From Siphonodentalium dalli (Eukaryota; Mollusca; Scaphopoda; Gadilida; Siphonodentaliidae), in NCBI GenBank assembly GCA_032622095.1, contig CP136068.1, forward strand, positions 151,493,151 through 151,557,150: 64,000 nt of DNA, read 5' to 3'. The notes beneath the pieces are model-generated. The model searched no databases and had not been told where the DNA came from. It saw only the letters and a program-made list of their open reading frames with translations. Positions 48,801 through 57,800 of this stretch are shown in pieces. A program made the translations under genes and the position numbers. Position 1 is the stretch's first letter; each line of letters begins with the position of its first letter.

Positions 48801-51800
48801 GTTACTTTATTATCAAATTTCTATAGAAACTTCTTTACATAGATTCTATTTCTTATTTAGTTTAGTTTCTATATATCCCCAAATTGGCAGACGACACATT
48901 GCATAATTGAGGTTCCCAATGGGTGTACCTATACATCACAATATTCACCATTCAGAATGATGATTGCACCATATGAGGCTGTCATGCCCACCCCCTTCTG
49001 GTATGCGGGATTCATACCCCTCTGTTAATCTTTCCATGATGGGAGCTGGGCTGGTGCAGCATTAATGATCATGTACGTTTCACTTGGATGGTTGTCGTAA
49101 AATGACAACAAATGCAATCGTATTTTGTTGTGTGGGGAGTGGAGTTAGATATGCCAATATGAATGTGTGGTCTTTATTCAACATACAGATACTGACTTAT
49201 TGTGAATATAGCTGCCGAAACAACTATATTCTTTCACAATAATCTTACTCACCTCTCCCCGATGGTTCACCATAATATGTGGCTTCCTGATTTCCATGTC
49301 AACTGGGTTATCTCTGTAAACAGATGCAGCTTGTTTAGATTGAGCCGCAACCGGTTCTATTTTTTTCTTCTAAGTCGCTTACACGTACATGTAACTGTTT
49401 GAAAACTTTTCTCGAGTGCAAACGTTTCTGCATATAATTATATAATAGATGTGACAAATTGGCAGTACAATTATCACGTTGGCAATAATATAATTAAAAT
49501 GTGATGATGGGATAATGACGATGGATGATGTCGAAGTTTAAAAAGACGACGATAACAACGTCGACGATAATGTTACTAATTATACGACATTTTACTGCAA
49601 CAGCTGGTCTGTTCTCCGTCTCTCTCGATCACCTGAACGAGGTGATACAATATCGGCATTAACATATATGTATGACCATTCTACGGCGTCTATGTTTGCA
49701 GCGTGCTCGAAACTTACCTTGCATAATGCTTCCTCACGAATGTGGCGGGTATTTTAGTCAGCGCGTCGAATTCTCTCGGGTTACTTGTTCTGAACTCTTC
49801 AACCACGAAGAACAAATCGAGGAACGTACTCTCCCCTCCCGTTACCACTGGGTCGAATCTGTTGACGGAAAGCCACAAACGTATCCAGATATAATTCTCG
49901 TACACTCCCAATAATTTCAATCCAATCAAAATATGTTGTATGTGACCCGCCATATCAAATCCAGTCGTAAGTCGGGATATTTTTACCCTGTGCCGATGCA
50001 TTCTCGTATATATGCGAGTCGACCATAGGTCGCCTCGCATATATAAGAGAATGCATTGGCCTAACAATTTTTTATCATTTATCATTTTTCTTACAATTTT
50101 TAGGACATAAAATAAAAAAAACATCCATTACCCTGCAGGGAGCCCCACACATATATAGACGCATACAGAAGAGTGTCGTCTGCTCATGTTTGTCTGGGGC
50201 TCTGTATGGGTGAAATTATAAAATTGTTAAAGAATACAAGAAAAAATTATTAAAATTGTAAAAAATTGTTAGGCCAATGCATTCTCTTATATATGCGAGG
50301 CGACCTATGGTCGACTCGCATATATAAGAGAATGCATTGGCACAGGGTAAAAAAATCCCGACTTACGACTGGATTTGATATGGCGGGTCACATATACAAT
50401 GAACACGTTAATATCACACTAATCAATATGACCATGTACATGTGAGTACCACATGGCTACATTTAGTACTGGTAATTGTTATCGTATAAAAACGTTATGT
50501 GCTTAGATACTACTGGAGCAGAGCAGGAAAGAGAAGATATCTTCTATCGTGACATACGGTATATACCCCGCCTGTTCTCTTGAAAATAAGCAAAATGCGG
50601 GCTTATTTTGATTATCGCGTTTTAGGCCCATATAGAGCTTATTTGAAAAAAAATGCGCTTTCTGTGTGCGTAACATTTTCCGTTCAAAATAAGCCCGTAT
50701 AGAGCTTATTTCATTGCGAAATAAGCTCTTTATAATGTGTGTTCACTGCGGCCCGCGCCATTCAACGGAATAACGGGTATAAGTTCTATATGAGCTTATT
50801 TCAGAATCAATTAAGTCCAATGTGAACCTACGTGAATATTTAGGTCCTATATGAACCTATTTGCAGGAGGATATGTTGATATACCGCACGTACTATTCAT
50901 GGTGGAATAGAAGGAATGGTTTGCCTTATAGTTGTTGGTATCGGAAAACAGAATTCGAGTGTCCACACATAACTACCACACAAATAGTTATGTACCTAAT
51001 TGTGTTGACATGCTAAACTCATATTCCACGATTCAGAAGTGTTATAAACAATTCGGAACATCTGCAAACTTTACATGAATATACATCACATATACATCTC
51101 ATATACATCAAATATACATCTCATTTAAATGCCACATAATTGTGGAGTCTTCTGCTATTTCCTTTCCGAGGTATCAATACAAGTTTATTCATGAAAGGTG
51201 TCATAAACTTGTTGCACACATGTATTGTCCACTGAAAAAACAAACTCAGTTTTGAACATACTCAAATGAACATAGAATCATATTAGCGTGAACAAATCAG
51301 CAGCATAAAAATACCCAGACCCCTTCCATAACTTCGGGACTGCACCATACTTTTCCTGGACATCTAAACAAAAATGATCGCCATTTGCTATTCCCGTTCA
51401 GGAATTCCCTCAAAGATAATGAACCAATCAGCAGTTTATGTTTATGCTGGCTCTTAGTTTCCCTTCACAAGTTCAGCAAGCATAAATATATATAATTAGT
51501 TGCTTGTAACCTATGATTGCAAGGGAAATCGGGACTCTCAAAGTCGCAACCGCCCCAATTTTACACAAAAAGCTTTTCTGTCATCTAATTGGAATCTAGT
51601 GGTCATTGGACATTATATTACCTCCCAGTGATCGTTTAACCAACATAAAATTAAAATTAAAATGAACCAAAATTAGTTGGTAATACAATACACCTATGAG
51701 CGCGTCCCGATACATCTGGAAGCATTCTAGCAGAAAAGGGACCAATGTCTGGTGATACGAATGTCATATACATGTATAATGCAGTGTATCATATGTCCCA

Positions 51801-54800
51801 TATCAATCCACCCACTAATGTGTTTATTATGACAATAAATGTGACCACACCCAAAACTTTTATCATAACTTAATTTGTAAATCTGACTCGCGTACATAAC
51901 GCACGCGATTGAAAGGTATATATATTCTTTTTGAAAACTGGTTATGCATATCTACAATATGCCTTAAGGAATTTATCTTATTCCGACCACTGCCATATTT
52001 AATTTAATTTGATGCACTCCCCCTCGAAATTTCACCAAGCGACGATGATTTAGTTCAATGACGTCCCTTGAAGTTTGAGCTGAATTAATATTACATAAAC
52101 TTCTAGCACATCGATCGTGCTATTTTGGACATTAATGGTCCACACATGTGCACAAAAAAGGTGATTTTAAGAAAATTACACCGCCCGATAAAGTGCCATG
52201 TTCTGACGACAGAGGGTAAACAATTGTCTCGACTGGTCTGAGAATGTGTCCGAAGGGCGTAAAACACAATAGGTCAACAAAACAACACATGCTGTGTATA
52301 ACAGTGCTTTCAAATTCCGTACCTGAACGATATTCGAAAAATGTGAATTTTCTGCCTTCAACAAACAGCAGTATTTAAAAAAAAACTAAAATCTTGCATT
52401 TCCACAACTACCCCATTTTTGCATAAAAATCAGCAGAATAAAAATAGAGTCCCATTCCATAACTTCGGGACCACTCCAGAGTCCAGACTCTGCCTGGCCA
52501 TCTAAACAAAAATGCCATAATTACGTAGGCTATGATTTTCTATTCCCGTTCAGGGAGATTTCCCTCAAAGACAACCAACCAATCAACAGACAGAATTTCT
52601 TTCATGCTGACTCTTAGTTTCCCTGCGCAAATTCAGGAAGCGTAACTCTATATAATTAGTTTCTTGTAACTTACTACACGTCCCTCCCACTGCAAGGTAT
52701 GCAAAACAACTGTGTAACATAACTATCCAACCAGGAAGCATTAAAGAATACATATACATGTAGATTGGTCAGTCCGATAATTCACTTCAACAAAAAAATA
52801 CTCGGGAGTAAGTTTTAAGGCTAATTTCGTCATGTGGAATGTAAATGCCAACCAAAACAGGCCGAACTTGGTCGAAGTGAATACAAATTAATAATCGGCA
52901 CCTAATGGTGTACCTAGTCGGGATTTTTTTACCCTGTGCCAATGCATTCTCTTATATAATGGAGTCGACCATAGGTCGCCTCGCATATATAAGAGAATGC
53001 ATTAGCCTAACAATTTTTTATCATTTTTTTAAAATAAATGTTTCTTACAATTTTTATGACATAAAATGTTTGTCTGGGGCTCTGTATGGGTGAAATTATA
53101 AAATTGTTAAAGAATACAAGAACAAATTATTAAAATTGTCAAAAATTGTTAGGCCAATGCATTCTCTTATATATGCGAGGCGACCCATGGTCGACTCGCA
53201 TATATAAGAGAATGCATTGGCACAGGGTAAAAAAATCCCGACTTATAAATTAATAATCGGCATATAATGGTGTACCATCTCGTATATATAGTGTTACATG
53301 TATGTACTCGTGTAGCTTCGTGGTTTGAGGTAAAACGTCAAGGAAATAATGCATTGCATTCAAAGACAGAACTTACTGCTGACATCATACTCACTTCAGA
53401 CAGTGTAAGAATTGAACCCCAGGTGGAATCTCATACATTGGCAGATCTTGATGATCGTGTAGTTTTACATCAGCATAGCCTGTGTTGATGGGATTTGCCT
53501 TCACGTGCACATCGAACACCTACATAAAGACAAAGCTATACATTTAACCCTTTAACCAACAAAACGACCAAAACCGGCCAAATAAAGCTTCAACAGCCTA
53601 AAATATCTTCGGTCTGTCTCAATAGAACCATACAAATATGGATATCATTGGAACCGGCTCCTTGACCACATTGTGATAGTTACAGTTATGCCCTGTGCCA
53701 ATGCATTCTCTTATATATGCGAGTCGACCATAGGTCGCCTCGCATATATAAGAGAATGCATTGGCCTAAAAACATTTTTTAACATTTTTTCTTACATTCT
53801 TTAACAATTTTATAATTATTAATGTGTTAAGCCAATGCATTATCTTATATATGCGAGGCGACCTATGGTCGACTCGCATATATAAGAGAATGCATTGGCA
53901 CAGGGCCGTTCTGTTGGGTAAAGGGTTAATACCACTAATATGACAATAGCTAGCGTAATTAACGACCACAACTAAGCCACGATCACACAGGGCATCCATG
54001 GATTTTGTTATTTCTATGGATTATCATAATTAGTTCATAGATACGTAGATAAGGTACGTAACCACGTAGGTGTCAACCCTTTATTCCGAAGGTCCAATAC
54101 TTCGAAAGTCCCATATTAGGAAAACCCAATACTCCGAAGGTCCGATATTCCGAAGGCCCAATAGTCCGATACTACGAAGGTCGGATACTATGAAGGTCGG
54201 ATACTCCGAAGGTCAGATTATTATAAGGGCTGTCAATACAAAAGTCAACAATATTTTGTAATTTGCGGTATTATCGGACCTACGGGGAATTTAGTCTTCG
54301 GAATATCGGACCTTCGTAATATTGGACCTTCGGAATATCGGAGTATTGGGGTCTTCGAAATAAAGGTACGTAACCTATACGTATCCCATCACATAAGATT
54401 CAGAGAGGCGTTATTTCGTGGGGCGATTATGATTAACTACACCCCGTACACAAAGGTTCGTCGAAAGACTGGACCATAACCGTAATTTCGGGTATAAATG
54501 AGGTCAGTCGTACATCCGGGTATCTGATAAATCAATGATTCATAATGTAAGCAAACTACGTGTCCACCACATCACAGTTTTTAAACCCAATACAACATAA
54601 CAAACTGTTCGTTTGGTACACATTATTACAAACATTGATTGATTGGTTGATTGATTGAGGGTTTAACGTCGTTGTAGCTGCTAGGCCATATCACGACCAA
54701 GAACAGAATCATGTATCAAAAATGATCGTAGCGTACCAACTGTGTAGATAAATCGGACAGTGGATTAGATTAAAACGATGCAATGATGCGCTATGTACAA

Positions 54801-57800
54801 ATAAAAGCAACCAAGAGGATTGTTTCCAAATGGAGTCAGGATTATAAATTCAAGAACTGACTAGTGTGCAATTATGCTATTAAATGTATAAAAATAGTAC
54901 AAGAATAGATCATAAATAGCAAATAGAGAAGACGAAATTACCAAGGACCACATCGAAATATGTAAAGTAGCTTTTAAAATCAGATTTTGCAGTGATAATG
55001 TATTTATAATATTTGATTAATCGCACATGAACCATTATCAATGCGTCAAGCTGATGATCTGATGGATGAGCATGATATCAACATTCACCCAACCGACAGC
55101 CTCGCTCCACATATACTGTTTCTTGTCTTTGAAAGTTAACATTTTCTCTTCAATCATTTGGTCAAATTTTGAAAGCTCAAAAATGTACCTCTCTTTCTGT
55201 GAGTCGAAACGTTTAATGACTTTGGCGATCTGTGTTTCGAAGCAACAGGCGATTTTACTTTCGGAACAATAGGAACAACTTGCATAGATTGTGTCGGAGG
55301 AAATGTCTCAACGACAGAAGCTGTATCCATTACCTGCGCTTCAGGTTCTGAACAGGAACAATATCAGTCGCCTTAACTCTACATCGCTAAATCATGAAGT
55401 CATAGTCCCAAATGGGACATAAACGATCCATTGCAGCATGTGAACCTTGACCGTTTGAACATTTCGTAAGATTCGTACAATCCTTATGATCATGACCAGA
55501 AATAGAACATCGTGCTCATATGGTTGCTTTACTTTTACAATGTTCCTGGCCATACCCCTGCGATGGGTTTGAACATATGTACTTAAATCCATTTTCATAT
55601 ATCCAACATTCAATGTCGGTGGATGTTAGGACCGATTGAAGGTCAGAAGATAACTATTCAACTGAACTTTTTGACCAACTGTCGTCGTAAATCTACGGAC
55701 TTCTGTAACTCCCTGTGGTGCTAACTCAGACAATATATCTGATTCAGAAGAATCAGCTATATCGCGAGTTCTCAACACAGCTCTGCTACTGTTCAATGTC
55801 TTGTGAGGAGTAACCACCACTGGTGTATGTGCAATAGTCGTTAACTGCAGCAGAGCATCAGATTGAACTTTCCTGGAACACTCAATCAAGAGAGAGCCAC
55901 CTGTTGGCCAGTCCTGATTGCTTTAACATATTTCAATTGTACAGCAACGCTTTGTAGCGTTTTATCAATGAAAAAGATGAACGGTTTTTTCACTGTGGGT
56001 CAAAGCCAAGTATTAAGGAATACAACTTCATTGGAACGTGGTGAGTCATCATTCTTACGGGCAATACGTTGTTTTATTTGAGTTGCTATACAAAAAGCAA
56101 AACATCGACTAGCCCAGCAACCGCCGTGGACCACCCTTCGAATTCTGGTCGGGCCAAATAATGGTACACAGCTGAAGCCGTGACCCTTTAGCCAATGCAT
56201 ATATCAGGCTCCGTGTACCTCCACACTGAGACAGACGTTAACCATACAGGATCCAACACTCAACAATCATCAGGACGAACTCAAAAGAGACAGGAGATAA
56301 CAGAAACATCATACGTGACACAGGAAATAAAACAATACTTTAAACATCAGACGAGCAATACAACATATAATAAAAATTTAATCTGAAACATTGGAGAGGC
56401 GTGACTAGCCGATTGGTTGAGCCGGGTCAACTCAACCACCGTCTTGAAGAGATGTAGGACCAAAGAGGACCACGAGCTACGTCGCATCCGCAGGTCTATG
56501 CCTCACTTGATACGACCGCCCTAGTACCCCAAGGACTCATACACCACACCTCACGGGATGCCCCCCATGGCAAACGGTGCCACCTTAGGGGATTTTTACC
56601 CCTCGCAGTGGGGCGGTGGGCCTATTCTACACCGGGCCCACACCGGGCATTATTACAGAAAAGAATCTACCATCACCAAAGTATTCAAAAAGATGAAGAT
56701 AGTTGTATGTTGTCGAGCGGGGCTCAGTGAGTATTTTACGGAAATTAACCACTATTTCTTGATGCTGGGAAGGCTTGAGATATTAGATGAGGAAGCTTGT
56801 CAATATCATTCATAATTGCCACCACACCATGTCGATTTGAACGAAACTCGTCATGTATCTTTTCACATGGTCCGAATTAGCGTGAACGTGGGTTCTCTTG
56901 AAAATAAGCTCATATTACGCTCTATATGAACCTATATGAATCGACTTACCAGATGTTTAATCCATAAAACGGAATAACGGCTATCAGTTCACTGTGAGCT
57001 TATTTCATAATCAAATAAGTCCAATATGAACCTATTTGCACGTGGATATGTCGATTGGTAAGGCCTACTATCGTGGGTCTGATATGAATCACATAACGGT
57101 TACGGTGAACTTAATGGCATGGCTTGCTCCCAATTCTCTGATTAATACAATGATAATTTAGTTTCACTCACTTCCCCGTATATGTGCTCAGAAAGTGGTC
57201 CGATCCTTGCGACAGCCTGTGAAAGATAGTTCAAATAAATAGTAATTAACCTACACATGTACACTTTAGATTATAGAACTTTACAACCCTGAAGTTGAAT
57301 AAATAGTGGGCAATCCTAGTTCATAATGAATTTAAGTATATACATATCAGTAATACACAGCGGATTCAACGTTTTCATGGGTTTTGACCACGATGAAACT
57401 CCAGCAAACTCTGCATGAAACAGTCAAAATCCCATGAACACGTTGAAACCGTCGTTCATTTCTTATATGAATTTGATTGGAACAAGAACGACAATAAGCG
57501 TGAGCCTTTTATAATCGTTCCTGTACCAAGCATAGGCGACACAATATACGTGTTCATTAATTATAATTCGTTTATCATTATAGTAGTCTGTGGCGCGACA
57601 GTAGATGAATATTGGTAGTTGTGGTGGAAATAGAACTATGTCTGGATTTGTTGGTTGACAACCAATGCCCATGGCTTTGTAAAACGCCAAACAAAGCAAG
57701 GATACGACTTGCAGTCTGACCCCAACTACAAGGCTAATACTAGTAATGACAAAGCAAATGCGTCACTCAAGTCGGTGACATATGGTTTGAAAACCCAGAA

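Noticed and set aside
49714-50124. 136-codon minus-strand frame as a gene on its own
   Set aside because: Only 49718-49858 is coding (a dioxygenase exon with splice sites); the rest is intron and MITE.
54070-54261. 63-codon frame with YSEGPI repeats
   Set aside because: Translation of the CCGAAGGTCC minisatellite.
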